From Cellulomonas sp. WB94 (GTDB lineage: Bacteria > Actinomycetota > Actinomycetes > Actinomycetales > Cellulomonadaceae), in assembly GCF_003115775.1 (NCBI RefSeq), contig NZ_QEES01000002.1, positions 1,984,001-2,048,000 of the forward strand: a stretch of 64,000 nucleotides of DNA, read 5' to 3'. Below, in pieces: positions 8,800 to 17,193 of the stretch (positions are counted from its first letter, which is position 1; every line of letters begins with the position of its first letter). The notes below the pieces were generated by a model. It made no database searches. It was not told the DNA's origin and was given only the letters and a program-made list of their open reading frames with translations. The translations under genes and the position numbers were made by a program.

Positions 8800-9726
8800 T
8801 CAGCTCTCGTCCGACGTGCGGAACGCCCGCAGCTGAACGACGTTGATGACGACGAGCGCAAGGAGCACGATCACCGACAGCGACCCGGCGACGCCGAGGT
8901 CGTTCTGGCCCTGGAAGGCCATCGAGTAGATGAGCTGCACCACCGTGATGGTGCTGTTGTCCGGACCGCCCTTGGTCAGGATGTAGAACTGCTCGAACGC
9001 GAGCAGCGAGCCCGTGACGCACAGGATCGTGGTGAGGGCGAGCGTGGGCTTCAGCAGGGGGATCGTGATCCGCCGGAACGTGTCCCACCGGCCGGCGCCG
9101 TCCATGCGGGCCGCCTCGTACAGCTCGCTCGGGATGGCCTGGAGGCCGACGAGCATCAGGAGCATGTAGAAGCCCGCGTACCGCCAGACGATGAGGAACA
9201 GGGTCGAGAACAGGGCCGCGTCGGGCGACCCGAGGAACGTCAGCCCGAGCCTGCGCATCGTGGGGGCGAACGGGCCGGCGAGCGGGGAGTAGAGCACGTA
9301 GAACAGCAGCGACGCGGACGCCAGGCCGAGCGCGCTCGGCACGAGGAACGATGCGCGGAGCAGTCCCTTCCAGCGCGACGACTCCTGCACGAGCAGCGCG
9401 AGGCCGAGACCGAGCGCGATGAGGAGCACCGTCGCGAGCACCGTGTACTTCAGCGTGAAGGTGATCGACTCGGCGAAGAAGCGGTTCGAGACGGCCTTGC
9501 GGTAGTTGTCGGGGAAGTTGATCCCCTGGTCGCCCGAGAGCAGCGGCCACCTCGACGCGCTCATGCGGAGCACGAGCCCGAGGGGGAGGACGAAGAGCAG
9601 GAGCACGAAGAGCGCGGTGGGCCACGCGTAGGCCCAGCCACGGGCGGGCCTGCCGAACCGGCGGCGCGCCGACTGGCGGGTTCGGACGCGGGGGAGCTGG
9701 GGGACTGTCGCTGGCTGGGCGGACAT
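8800..9726 (-). CDS. Sugar ABC transporter permease (MalF type)
   Basis: 308 aa. MalF-like CUT1 permease with helices from about residue 33 (WPTALFVLLLFVLPLGL). The EAA loop reads YEAARMDGAGRWDTFRRITIP. ATG 9726 (MSAQPATV) is chosen because GAGAGG precedes it; the longer in-frame start at 9816 would begin inside the intergenic hairpin. It pairs with the MalG-type permease 9 bp downstream. It is separated from the binding-protein gene by 104 bp holding a strong hairpin, so less of it is probably made. Confidence 0.93.
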   Translation of the reverse strand: MSAQPATVPQLPRVRTRQSARRRFGRPARGWAYAWPTALFVLLLFVLPLGLVLRMSASRWPLLSGDQGINFPDNYRKAVSNRFFAESITFTLKYTVLATVLLIALGLGLALLVQESSRWKGLLRASFLVPSALGLASASLLFYVLYSPLAGPFAPTMRRLGLTFLGSPDAALFSTLFLIVWRYAGFYMLLMLVGLQAIPSELYEAARMDGAGRWDTFRRITIPLLKPTLALTTILCVTGSLLAFEQFYILTKGGPDNSTITVVQLIYSMAFQGQNDLGVAGSLSVIVLLALVVINVVQLRAFRTSDES

Positions 9727-9780
9727 CGGGGACCTCTCGGGCAGGGTCGGCGGGTGCCAGGTCGGTGTCGGGCCTCGGGC

Positions 9781-9820
9781 CCCGGTGCGTCGGTGGGTGG
9801 GCACCCACCGACGCACCGGG
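9781..9820 (-). terminator. Strong intra-operon hairpin between binding protein and permeases
   Basis: Perfect inverted repeat: CCCGGTGCGTCGGTGGGTG at 9781-9799 and its exact complement at 9802-9820, with 2 nt between. No T-run follows on the minus strand, so it is more likely a processing/stabilising or partial-termination hairpin than a full terminator. Confidence 0.75.
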
Positions 9821-9830
9821 AGCGGGAGAG

Positions 9831-11147
9831 CTACTGCCCGAGCACCGCGGTGATCTCGTCGTTGTCCTTGTCGACCGTCGTGCCGTCACCCAGCACCGCG
9901 TTGCGGATCAGGGTGAGCCACGGGCTGCTCGGCGCGTTGAACGCCTGCTGGAAGTTCAGCGCGACGGGGGTGTCGCCCTTGCCGGCGACCTCGTTGATGG
10001 TGACCAGGCGCGGGTCCTTCGCGGCGAACTCGTTGTTGGAGAAGTCGCTGCGCGAGACGACGTCGTTGTCCTTGGCGAGCACGCCGACCTGGGCCTCCTC
10101 GGACATCATCCACGAGAGGAAGTTCCACGCCTGCGGGGTGTTCTTCGAGTCCTTCGAGACGCCGATGCCGTCGCCGCCGACGAACGTCGAGGCGCCGCCG
10201 TCGGGCCCGGGGATGCCGGCGACGCCGACGTCGAAGCCCGTGGTGGAGGACAGCAGCGTGGCCGGGTAGAACATCAGGCCGACCTTGCCCTGGGTGAACC
10301 CGGCGGTCCAGGTCGGTCCGGACTCGTCCTTGGACGACGGCAGCACAGCCCCGGAGTCCCAGAGGTCCTTCCAGGTCGTGTAGACGCTCTTGGCGGTGTC
10401 GCTGTTGAGCAGCGACGACGTGCCGTCCTCGCTCATGACCTGGTCACCGGCGGCCCAGATGCTCGGGAACCAGGTGAAGACGAGGCAGCCGCCGCAGTTG
10501 AGGCCGGTCGCGGTGCCGTAGGTGTCGGGCTTGTTGAGCGCCTGGATCGCCTTGGCGTCCTTGGCGTACTCAGTGAGGCTCGCGGGGGCCTTCTCGGGGT
10601 CGAGCCCGGCCTCCTTGAACAGGTCCTTGTTCCAGAAGAGCATCGACAGGTCGAGCACGAACGGCAGGACGTGCTCCTTGCCGTCCAGCGTGCCGGCCGC
10701 GAGGTGGCCCTTGTTGATCGTGTCCTTGTAGCTCAAGCCGTCGATCTGCGTGGTCAGGTCCTGGAACAGGCCCTGCTGGACCCAGTTGGGCACGTAGACG
10801 ATGTCAGCGGCGAACAGGTCCGGGAGACCGGACGACCCGGCGGCCGCACCGACCTTGGCGACGTAGTCGTCGTTCGGGACGACGGTCAGCTTGACCTGGT
10901 TCTTGTGGCCGGCGTTGTAGGCCGCGACGAGCAGCTTGGCCTGCTTCTCGAGGGGTGCGCGGGTCCACAGGGTCAGGGACGTCCCGTCGTCCGTCCCGTC
11001 GGCGCCCGCCGTGACTGCGGCGCTGCCCGAGGCAGGGGTGCTGGGGGTGTTCGAGCTGCTGCACGCCCCCAGGGCGACCAGCAGGCCTGCCGTCACGACC
11101 CCGGCGGCCAGGCGCGTGCCCGCCGACCGGGAATGGATCATCCTCAT
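9831..11147 (-). CDS. Sugar-binding lipoprotein of an ABC transporter
   Basis: 438 aa. Type II signal peptide with lipobox LGAC at about residues 26-29 (VTAGLLVALGACSSS), so it is lipid-anchored outside the membrane. The mature part is a CUT1 solute-binding protein, from SLTLWTRAPLEKQAKLLV to the conserved PGPDGGASTFVGGDGIGVS region. It should bind arabino-oligosaccharides, judging from the GH127 gene in the same operon. ATG 11147 has GAGGAG upstream. It is the first gene of the operon, with a long leader carrying two LacI-type operators. Confidence 0.93.
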   Translation of the reverse strand: MRMIHSRSAGTRLAAGVVTAGLLVALGACSSSNTPSTPASGSAAVTAGADGTDDGTSLTLWTRAPLEKQAKLLVAAYNAGHKNQVKLTVVPNDDYVAKVGAAAGSSGLPDLFAADIVYVPNWVQQGLFQDLTTQIDGLSYKDTINKGHLAAGTLDGKEHVLPFVLDLSMLFWNKDLFKEAGLDPEKAPASLTEYAKDAKAIQALNKPDTYGTATGLNCGGCLVFTWFPSIWAAGDQVMSEDGTSSLLNSDTAKSVYTTWKDLWDSGAVLPSSKDESGPTWTAGFTQGKVGLMFYPATLLSSTTGFDVGVAGIPGPDGGASTFVGGDGIGVSKDSKNTPQAWNFLSWMMSEEAQVGVLAKDNDVVSRSDFSNNEFAAKDPRLVTINEVAGKGDTPVALNFQQAFNAPSSPWLTLIRNAVLGDGTTVDKDNDEITAVLGQ

Positions 11148-11207
11148 CGTGTCTCCTCGTGCTCATCGTTGAGCGGGTGCCGGGGGCGGCTCCGCGGTCG
11201 AACTTGC

Positions 11208-11219
11208 GAAAACCTTGTC
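11208..11219. promoter_or_regulatory. LacI-type operator, copy 1
   Basis: GAAAACCTTGTC is a near-palindrome (GAAAA-CC-TTTTC with one mismatch) lying 61 bp upstream of the binding-protein ATG, in its leader. It shares its core with operator 2, 123 bp away centre to centre; such spacing would allow repression by looping. Confidence 0.55.
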
Positions 11220-11330
11220 GAGGTCATCACTGCCCTCGGACGTGTCGTGCATCGTGCGGTGCGTTCTCTGCAGCTCTGCGACAGGCACGCGCGGCTCCTG
11301 CGCCGCGCACCGTGTCCCCGAAACCGAGCC

Positions 11331-11342
11331 GAAAAGGTTTTC
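11331..11342. promoter_or_regulatory. LacI-type operator, copy 2
   Basis: GAAAAGGTTTTC is a perfect palindrome with 5-bp arms and a 2-bp centre, flanked C/T. It covers the predicted transcription start of the arabinoside operon (about 11338) and lies 82 bp upstream of the lacI start. It is the probable main operator of the adjacent repressor. Confidence 0.65.
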
Positions 11343-11344
11343 TG

Positions 11345-11374
11345 AATGTAGTTCGGGCGTGGATGTGTCGTCAA
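11345..11374 (-). promoter_or_regulatory. Promoter of the arabinoside operon
   Basis: On the minus strand, -35 TTGACG (11374-11369) and -10 TACATT (11350-11345) are 18 bp apart. The start would fall at about 11338, inside operator 2, leaving a leader of about 190 nt before the binding-protein gene. Confidence 0.6.
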
Positions 11375-11423
11375 GGCCCTCGCCCAGTTACAGTTCGATC
11401 ACGACCGACGCGGGAGGTGCGGG

Positions 11424-12455
11424 GTGCAGGTGACAGGCGACCGGCACATGAACCGCGCCGTGACGCTGACCGACGTCGCCCGCCTGGCCGGGGTGTCCGT
11501 CGCGACGGCCTCCAAGGCGCTCAACGGACGCGACCAGGTCAAGGACTCGACGCGTGCGCGCGTCCAGGAGGCGGCGGCCCGCCTGTCGTTCAGCCCCAAC
11601 CGGCTCGCGCGCGGCCTGCTCGCCGGACGCAGCGGGACGGTCGGCCTGCTCACGAGCGACCTCGAGGGTCGGTTCGTCATCCCGATCCTGATGGGCGCCG
11701 AGGACGCGTTCGGCTCCGGCCAGGTCAACGTGTTCCTGTGCGACGCGCGCGGCGACGCGATCCGTGAGCGGTACCACCTGCGCGCTCTGCTCGGCCGACG
11801 CGTCGACGGGCTCATCGTCGTCGGGCGCCAGACCGACCCGCGCCCGTCGCTCGGCCGCGACATCGGCGTCCCCGTGGTCTACGCCTACGCACCGTCGGAC
11901 GACCCCGCCGACCTGTCCCTCGTCCCCGACAACGTCGGTGCCGGCCGGCTGGCCGCCGAGCACCTCCTCGCGTGCGGTCGGCGCAGGATCGGCCACATCA
12001 GCGGCGAGCACGCGTACGCCGCCGCACGGGACCGGGCCCAGGGCGCGAAGGAGCGGCTCGCGCAGGAGGGGCTCGAGCTGGTCGGCGACGTCATGTACGG
12101 CGAGTGGTCCGAACGGTGGGGTCGGGACGCGACCGCGATGCTGCTCGCCCAGCACCCCGAGGTCGACGCCATCCTGTGCGGCTCGGACCAGATCGCCCGC
12201 GGCGCGCTCGACACTGCCCGGGACCTGCACCGCACCGTGCCCGACGAGATCGCCGTCATGGGGTTCGACAACTGGGAGGTCCTCACGACGAACGCCCGCC
12301 CGGAGCTGACCAGCATCGACGCGAACCTGCAGCATCTCGGTCGCACCGCGGCGCAGCGGGTGTTCGCCGCGCTCGAGGGCATGGACATCGGCTCCGGGGA
12401 GCAGGCTCTGCCGGGTCGCCTCGTGATCCGGGGCTCGACCGTCGCCCGACGGTGA
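11424..12455 (+). CDS. LacI-family repressor, probable arabinoside regulator
   Basis: 343 aa. The N-terminal LacI helix-turn-helix reads VTLTDVARLAGVSVATASKALNG (residues about 13-35), with the hinge helix NRLARGLLAGRSGTVGL. A periplasmic-binding-protein-like effector domain follows to the end. Residue VATASKAL departs from the usual VATVSRAL but keeps the fold. GTG 11424 has GGGAGG upstream; ATG 11448 (MNRAV) is an alternative. It is divergent from the arabinoside operon, and two matching palindromes lie between them, so it most likely represses that operon and itself until sugar binds. Confidence 0.94.
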   Translation: MQVTGDRHMNRAVTLTDVARLAGVSVATASKALNGRDQVKDSTRARVQEAAARLSFSPNRLARGLLAGRSGTVGLLTSDLEGRFVIPILMGAEDAFGSGQVNVFLCDARGDAIRERYHLRALLGRRVDGLIVVGRQTDPRPSLGRDIGVPVVYAYAPSDDPADLSLVPDNVGAGRLAAEHLLACGRRRIGHISGEHAYAAARDRAQGAKERLAQEGLELVGDVMYGEWSERWGRDATAMLLAQHPEVDAILCGSDQIARGALDTARDLHRTVPDEIAVMGFDNWEVLTTNARPELTSIDANLQHLGRTAAQRVFAALEGMDIGSGEQALPGRLVIRGSTVARR

Positions 12456-12488
12456 CGGCCACGCACGTGACGGCCGTGCAGGAACGGC

Positions 12489-13835
12489 TCAGCGCACCGG
12501 GCCGAGCACCCGGTCGAGGTAGTCGTTGGTGAACACGCCCGTCGGGTCGGCCTCCGTGCGCACTCGCTGCACGTCGGCGAACCGGGGGTAGAGCTGCGCG
12601 AGCCGGTCGGCGTCCAGCCAGTGCAGCTTGCCCCAGTGCGGACGACCGTCGAAGCCGGCCATGATCCGCTCGACCGCGCGCAGGTAGCGCACGTAGGGCA
12701 GGCCGATGTACTGGTGCACCGCGACGTACGCGCTCTCGCGCTGGTACGCGGTCGACAGCCACACGTCGTCGGGCGCCGCGAACCGCACCTCGACGGGGAA
12801 CGGGATGCGCACGCCGGTCGCTGCGAGCCAGCGCTCGATCGCCGCCAGGGCCGGGCGGACGGCGTCGCGGGGGATCGCGTACTCCATCTCGCGGAAGCGC
12901 ACGCGCCGCGGTGAGGCGAAGACCTCGTACGACGGCGACGTGAAGGTCCGGGCCGAGAGCGCACGCGCAGCGATCGCGTTGACCCGCGGGGTCAGGCGGG
13001 GGACGGCGGCCGTCAGGTGGTTCGTCGCGGCGAAGACCGCGTTCGAGAGCAGCTCGTCGTCCACCCACGCGCGGACCGGGCCGAGGGGTTCGAGGTCGTC
13101 GTCGGGCACGCGGTTGTTGCGCTTGGTGAGCACCCGGCGGGTGTGCGGGAACCAGTAGAACTCGAAGTGGTCGTTGGCCTCGACGAGTCCGTCCGCGCCG
13201 GTCAGCCGCTCGAGGACGGCATCGAGCGCCGACGGCTCCTCGACGGCGCGCAGCCGGAACGCCGGCACGACGTCAAGAGTCACGGCGGCGAGGACGCCGA
13301 CGCTGCCGAGCCCGAGGCGCGCCACCTCGAACAGGTCGGGACGCTCGTCCGGCGAGGCCTCGACGACGTCACCCTGAGCGGTCACGACGCGCACGCCGAC
13401 GACCTGCGACGCGAGCCCGCCGAGCCGCACGCCCGTGCCGTGCGTGCCGGTGGAGATCGCGCCCGCAATGGTCTGCCGGTCGATGTCGCCGAGGTTGCGC
13501 ATCGCGAGCCCGCGGGCTGCGAGCGCCACGTTGAGGTCGGACAGGCGGGTCCCCGCCCCGACGGTGACGTGCGCGGTGCCGCCGGGTTGCGGCGTGACGC
13601 GCTCGATGCCGCTGATCGCGTCGAGGTGGACCTGCACGCCGTCGGTCACGGCGGCGCCCGTGAACGAGTGGCCGGCTCCGACGGCGCGCACCCGGAGGCC
13701 GTCGGCGCCCCGGACGGTCGCGGCGAGCTCGTCCAGGTCACGAGGGTGGGCGACGCGCGCCGGGGTGGCGGTCTCGGTCCGGGCCCAGTTGTGCCAGACG
13801 CCGGACGGGTTGCTGCTGCTCATGGTGGAGACCAT
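12489..13835 (-). CDS. FAD-linked sugar-1,4-lactone oxidase (D-arabinono-1,4-lactone oxidase type)
   Basis: 448 aa. VAO/PCMH-fold flavoenzyme: FAD-binding domain with VGAGHSFTGAAVTDGV (residues about 53-68; the His of GHS is the usual covalent flavin anchor) and GAISTGTHGTG. The C-terminal ALO domain includes RPHWGKLHWL, matching the family's HWxK motif. Such enzymes oxidise aldono-1,4-lactones or alditols at C1/C2, giving H2O2; the substrate is not set by sequence. ATG 13823 (MSSSNP) is an alternative start; neither has a clear ribosome site. It is divergent from the TetR operon and shares a palindrome with it. Confidence 0.88.
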   Translation of the reverse strand: MVSTMSSSNPSGVWHNWARTETATPARVAHPRDLDELAATVRGADGLRVRAVGAGHSFTGAAVTDGVQVHLDAISGIERVTPQPGGTAHVTVGAGTRLSDLNVALAARGLAMRNLGDIDRQTIAGAISTGTHGTGVRLGGLASQVVGVRVVTAQGDVVEASPDERPDLFEVARLGLGSVGVLAAVTLDVVPAFRLRAVEEPSALDAVLERLTGADGLVEANDHFEFYWFPHTRRVLTKRNNRVPDDDLEPLGPVRAWVDDELLSNAVFAATNHLTAAVPRLTPRVNAIAARALSARTFTSPSYEVFASPRRVRFREMEYAIPRDAVRPALAAIERWLAATGVRIPFPVEVRFAAPDDVWLSTAYQRESAYVAVHQYIGLPYVRYLRAVERIMAGFDGRPHWGKLHWLDADRLAQLYPRFADVQRVRTEADPTGVFTNDYLDRVLGPVR

Positions 13836-13854
13836 CGTTCTGGTCGGCCGTCCA

Positions 13855-13879
13855 AGTCAAGTGCTCAGATCTCTTGACT
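13855..13879. promoter_or_regulatory. 25-bp inverted repeat, probable TetR operator
   Basis: AGTCAAG-N11-CTTGACT has perfect 7-bp arms. It lies 20 bp before the lactone oxidase ATG and 97 bp before the TetR ATG. Each arm contains a -35-like TTGACT reading outward, so bound regulator would block both promoters. The -10 boxes are poor. Confidence 0.55.
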
Positions 13880-13975
13880 ACTGTCATGGGGCGGGATGAA
13901 ATTGACGCACAGGGCGTGCACGCGCTGTCGGGGCAGGTCCTCGGCCAGGCGTGGGTGCGGAGATGGGGGGGAACC

Positions 13976-14686
13976 ATGAGTCGGATGCCGGTCGCGGAAC
14001 GACGCGAACAGCTGATCGAGGCGGCGCTCCGCGTGGCATGCCGGGACGGCATCGACGCCGCCACCGTGCGTGCCGTGGCTGCCGAGGCAGGCGTGTCGCT
14101 CGGGGTGGTCCACTACTGCTTCCTCGACAAGGACGAGCTGCTGCGAGCCGTCGCCGCGGCCATCACCGAGCAGAACGTGGCGGGCATCGGCGACATCACC
14201 GACGCGACCGACCTGCGCAGCCTGCTCGAGGCGGCGGTCATGAACTACTGGGCCGGGATCATCTCGAACCGCGGCGCGCAGCTGCTCAGCTACGAGCTGA
14301 CCACGACCTCGCTGCGGCACTCCGAGATGGGCCGCGTCGCGATGGACCAGTACGACGGCGCCTGGAGCGCGCTCGAGGTCTTCCTCCAGCACATCGAGGA
14401 GGGCGCCGGCATCCGGTGGAAGGTTCCGCACCGCCAGCTCGCCCGGACCATCGTCGCGGTCGTCGACGGCTTCACCCTGGGGTGGCTCGTCGACGGCGAC
14501 GCCGAGGCCGGCAGGCAGGGCATGCTCGGCTTCGCCCGGTTCCTCGAGTCGCAGGCCGAGGCAGCACCGGGCGCCAGCGGCGACCACGCGAAGCACACCG
14601 GGCACGTCGGGCACGGCGGGCACGGCGAGGGCGAGTCTGCGCGGACCGTGCGGCACGTCGTCGAACATGCGACCCTGCCCGCGTGA
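13976..14686 (+). CDS. TetR-family regulator with a His-rich tail
   Basis: 236 aa. TetR N-domain: RREQLIEAALRVACRDGID, then the helix-turn-helix TVRAVAAEAGVSLGVVHYCFLDKDELL (residues about 26-50). The C-terminal helical ligand domain carries Trp and Leu pockets. After it comes an odd tail with seven His in about 20 residues (HAKHTGHVGHGGHG), which could bind metal. ATG 13976 follows GGGGGGAACC; the longer start at 13874 would lie in the operator. Its stop overlaps the MFS start (GTGA), so it heads a three-gene operon. Confidence 0.9.
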   Translation: MSRMPVAERREQLIEAALRVACRDGIDAATVRAVAAEAGVSLGVVHYCFLDKDELLRAVAAAITEQNVAGIGDITDATDLRSLLEAAVMNYWAGIISNRGAQLLSYELTTTSLRHSEMGRVAMDQYDGAWSALEVFLQHIEEGAGIRWKVPHRQLARTIVAVVDGFTLGWLVDGDAEAGRQGMLGFARFLESQAEAAPGASGDHAKHTGHVGHGGHGEGESARTVRHVVEHATLPA

Positions 14687-15948
14687 CCTTGCCGCACACC
14701 GCGCCGCACCCGGGTCACCTCACGTCGTCCCGCGACCGGCGCGCCCGGGTCGCGGTCGCGTCCGCGTTCGGCGCCCAGGGCCTCGCCTACGCCGGGCTGC
14801 TCTCGAGCCTGCCGGGCTTCAAGGACCGCTTCGGCATCGGTGACGACGCCGTCACGTTCGCGATCCTCGGGGTCGGCATCCTGGCCGCGGTCGGGACGAT
14901 CGTCGCCGAACGCGTCGCGCGTGGTGCGGGCGGCAGCAGGTCGGTGCTCGTCTCGGGCCTCGTCACGGTGGCGGTCGCCGTCGTCGTCATCGCGCTCGCG
15001 CCGCACGTCGCCTTCTTCTTCCTCGGCTTCGCGATCTACGGCCTCGGCCTGGGGCAGGTCGACGCCGGGACGAACATGCAGGCAGTGTCGCTGCAGCGCA
15101 CCTACGGGCGCAGCATCGTCACCGGGTTCTACGCCGCGTGGTCGGCGGCGGGCGTGCTCGGCGCGCTGTACGTGTCGGCCTACGCCCACTACGACGTCCC
15201 GCAGCAGGTCGCGCTGCCGGTGCTCGCGCTGGTCGTCCTGGCGGTCGCTGTCCTGGTCGTTCGGGCCGCCTGGCGCTCCCACGACGCCCCGTTCGAGGTG
15301 AGCGCCGAGGAGGCCCGCGCCGCCCGGGCGCTGCCCTGGTCCGGGATCCTGATCCTCGGCGCGGCCGTCGTCGCCTACTACGTCGTCGACACGGCGTCCT
15401 CGACGTGGGGGACGATCTACGTCGCTGACGTCCTCGATGCGGGGCACGACGTCGCCCCGTTCGGCTACGCCGCGTACGTCGGCACGACCCTCGTCTCGCG
15501 GCTCACCGGGGACTTCGCGGTGCGGCGCTGGGGCCGCGTCGCGGTCATCCGGGCGGCCGGGCTGCTCGGCACGGTCGGCCTGCTCGCCGTCGTGCTCGCG
15601 CAGTCGGCCGCCCTCGCGATCGCCGGTTTCGCGCTCACCGGGATCGGCCTGGGCGTCGTCGCGCCGCTCTGCTTCGCCGCGGCCGGGGCGCTGTCGCCCG
15701 CGCACGCCAACGCCGTGATCGCCCGGCTCAACAGCTTCAACTACCTCGGGGCGATCCTCGGTGGGGTGCTCGTCGGGGCCATCGCCTCGGGGTCGACGCT
15801 GCGGTTCGGGTTCGTCGTGCCACTCGTGCTCGCGGGCGTCATCATCCTGCTCGCCCCCGGATTCGCGGTCGGTCCGGGCCACGGTCCCGGCCCCGAGATC
15901 CTCGACGAGCCCGCCGATGTCGCCCCTCGCTCGGAGCCGGTCGAGTGA
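14683..15948 (+). CDS. MFS transporter
   Basis: 421 aa, twelve predicted membrane helices in two halves. The first starts RVAVASAFGAQGLAYAGLL; the motif-A region is partly degenerate. The second half begins after LPWSGILILGAAVVAYYVV. It resembles sugar/drug-type MFS permeases (FucP- or YbjJ-like); direction and substrate are unknown. It begins at GTG 14683 overlapping the TetR stop and ends overlapping the next gene (GTGA), so all three are coupled. Confidence 0.9.
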   Translation: MTLPHTAPHPGHLTSSRDRRARVAVASAFGAQGLAYAGLLSSLPGFKDRFGIGDDAVTFAILGVGILAAVGTIVAERVARGAGGSRSVLVSGLVTVAVAVVVIALAPHVAFFFLGFAIYGLGLGQVDAGTNMQAVSLQRTYGRSIVTGFYAAWSAAGVLGALYVSAYAHYDVPQQVALPVLALVVLAVAVLVVRAAWRSHDAPFEVSAEEARAARALPWSGILILGAAVVAYYVVDTASSTWGTIYVADVLDAGHDVAPFGYAAYVGTTLVSRLTGDFAVRRWGRVAVIRAAGLLGTVGLLAVVLAQSAALAIAGFALTGIGLGVVAPLCFAAAGALSPAHANAVIARLNSFNYLGAILGGVLVGAIASGSTLRFGFVVPLVLAGVIILLAPGFAVGPGHGPGPEILDEPADVAPRSEPVE

Positions 15949-17126
15949 GCACCCTGGGCCAACGCCTCGACGAGGCGACGCGCGGACTGCCCGCACCGCT
16001 CGCGGTCGTCGACCTCGACGCGCTCGACGCCAACGCGACCGACCTCGTCCGGCGCGCTTGCGGCGTCCCCATCCGGGTCGCGAGCAAGTCGGTCCGCGTC
16101 CGCCACGTCCTCGACGCCATGCTGGCGCGGCCGGGCTTCGCGGGGGTCATGGCGTTCTCGCTCCGCGAGGCGCTGTGGCTCGTCGAGCAGGGAGTCACCG
16201 ACGTGCTGGTCGGCTACCCCACGGTCGACACCGGTGCCCTGCACGACCTCGCCGCCGACGAGCGCGCGGCCCGCGCCATCACGCTGATGGTCGACGACGT
16301 CGCCCAGGTCGTCATCGCCCAGCGCGCCGCCGGTCCCGGGGCGCACCCGCTGCGCGTCTGCCTCGACGTCGACGCGTCCCTGCGCCTCGACCTCGGACCT
16401 CTCTCGACCCACATCGGCGTCCGCCGCTCACCCGTCCATACCCCGCAGCAGGCCGCCGACCTGGCCCGCGCGCTCGCGGACCGCGACGGCATCGACGTCC
16501 GCGGCGTCATGTTCTACGAGGCCCAGGTCGCCGGCCTGCCCGACTCCGGCCCGCTCATCCGTGCCGCCAAGCGCGCGTCCGTCGCCGACCTCGCCCGCCG
16601 CCGCTCCCGCGTGGTCGACGCCGTCCACCAGGTGCTCGGCCGCCAGCTCGAGCTCGTGAACTCCGGCGGCTCCGGCTCGATCGAGTCCAGTGCCGCGGAC
16701 CCCGTCGTCACCGAGGTCACCGCCGGCTCCGGCCTCTTCGTGCCCACCCTGTTCGACGGCTACCGGGCCTTCGCGCCGCGACCCGCCGCGTTCTTCGGGC
16801 TCGACGTCGTCCGCGTCCCCGCACCGGGCTACGCGACCGCGTTCGGCGGCGGGTACGTCGCGTCCGGACCGTCGAGCCGCTCGCGACTCCCCCGACCGGT
16901 CGAGCCCCACGGCCTCGCGCTCACGAGCCGCGAGGGTGCCGGCGAGGTGCAGACGCCCCTGCGCGGATCGGGTGCCGACAAGCTCGACGTCGGTGACCGC
17001 GTGTGGTTCCGGCACGCGAAGGCCGGGGAGGTCATGGAGCGGTTCGACGCGGTGCACCTCGTGCGGGGGACCGTCGTCGAGCGGACTGTGCCGACGTACC
17101 GCGGCGACGGGCGGACGTTCGGCTGA
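15945..17126 (+). CDS. PLP-dependent alanine racemase-fold enzyme (amino acid deaminase/aldolase family)
   Basis: 393 aa. Fold-type III PLP enzyme: an N-terminal Ala-racemase-like TIM barrel (LAVVDLDALDANATDLV) with the PLP lysine in VASKSVRVRHVL at about residue 47, and a C-terminal beta domain (D-Ser/D-Thr dehydratase-like) with GDRVWFRHAKAGEVMERF. The His/Cys zinc pair of D-serine dehydratases is only partly suggested by the terminal HAKAGE segment. Possible reactions are D-amino acid dehydration, aldol cleavage or racemisation. GTG 15945 overlaps the MFS stop. Co-transcription with a TetR and a permease suggests uptake and catabolism of a hydroxy-amino acid or related compound; this is inference. 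Confidence 0.85.
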   Translation: MSTLGQRLDEATRGLPAPLAVVDLDALDANATDLVRRACGVPIRVASKSVRVRHVLDAMLARPGFAGVMAFSLREALWLVEQGVTDVLVGYPTVDTGALHDLAADERAARAITLMVDDVAQVVIAQRAAGPGAHPLRVCLDVDASLRLDLGPLSTHIGVRRSPVHTPQQAADLARALADRDGIDVRGVMFYEAQVAGLPDSGPLIRAAKRASVADLARRRSRVVDAVHQVLGRQLELVNSGGSGSIESSAADPVVTEVTAGSGLFVPTLFDGYRAFAPRPAAFFGLDVVRVPAPGYATAFGGGYVASGPSSRSRLPRPVEPHGLALTSREGAGEVQTPLRGSGADKLDVGDRVWFRHAKAGEVMERFDAVHLVRGTVVERTVPTYRGDGRTFG

Positions 17127-17193
17127 GGCAGCGCTGCCGCTCCCTCCTCGCTTGCCGGTGACATCCGCTCGCCAGTTACGTTGCGACTTGAAG

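Noticed and set aside
17127-17193. Attachment site at the edge of the nuclease-like gene
   Set aside because: The GGCAGCGCTGCC palindrome is present at one end only; no matching repeat beyond 18573.
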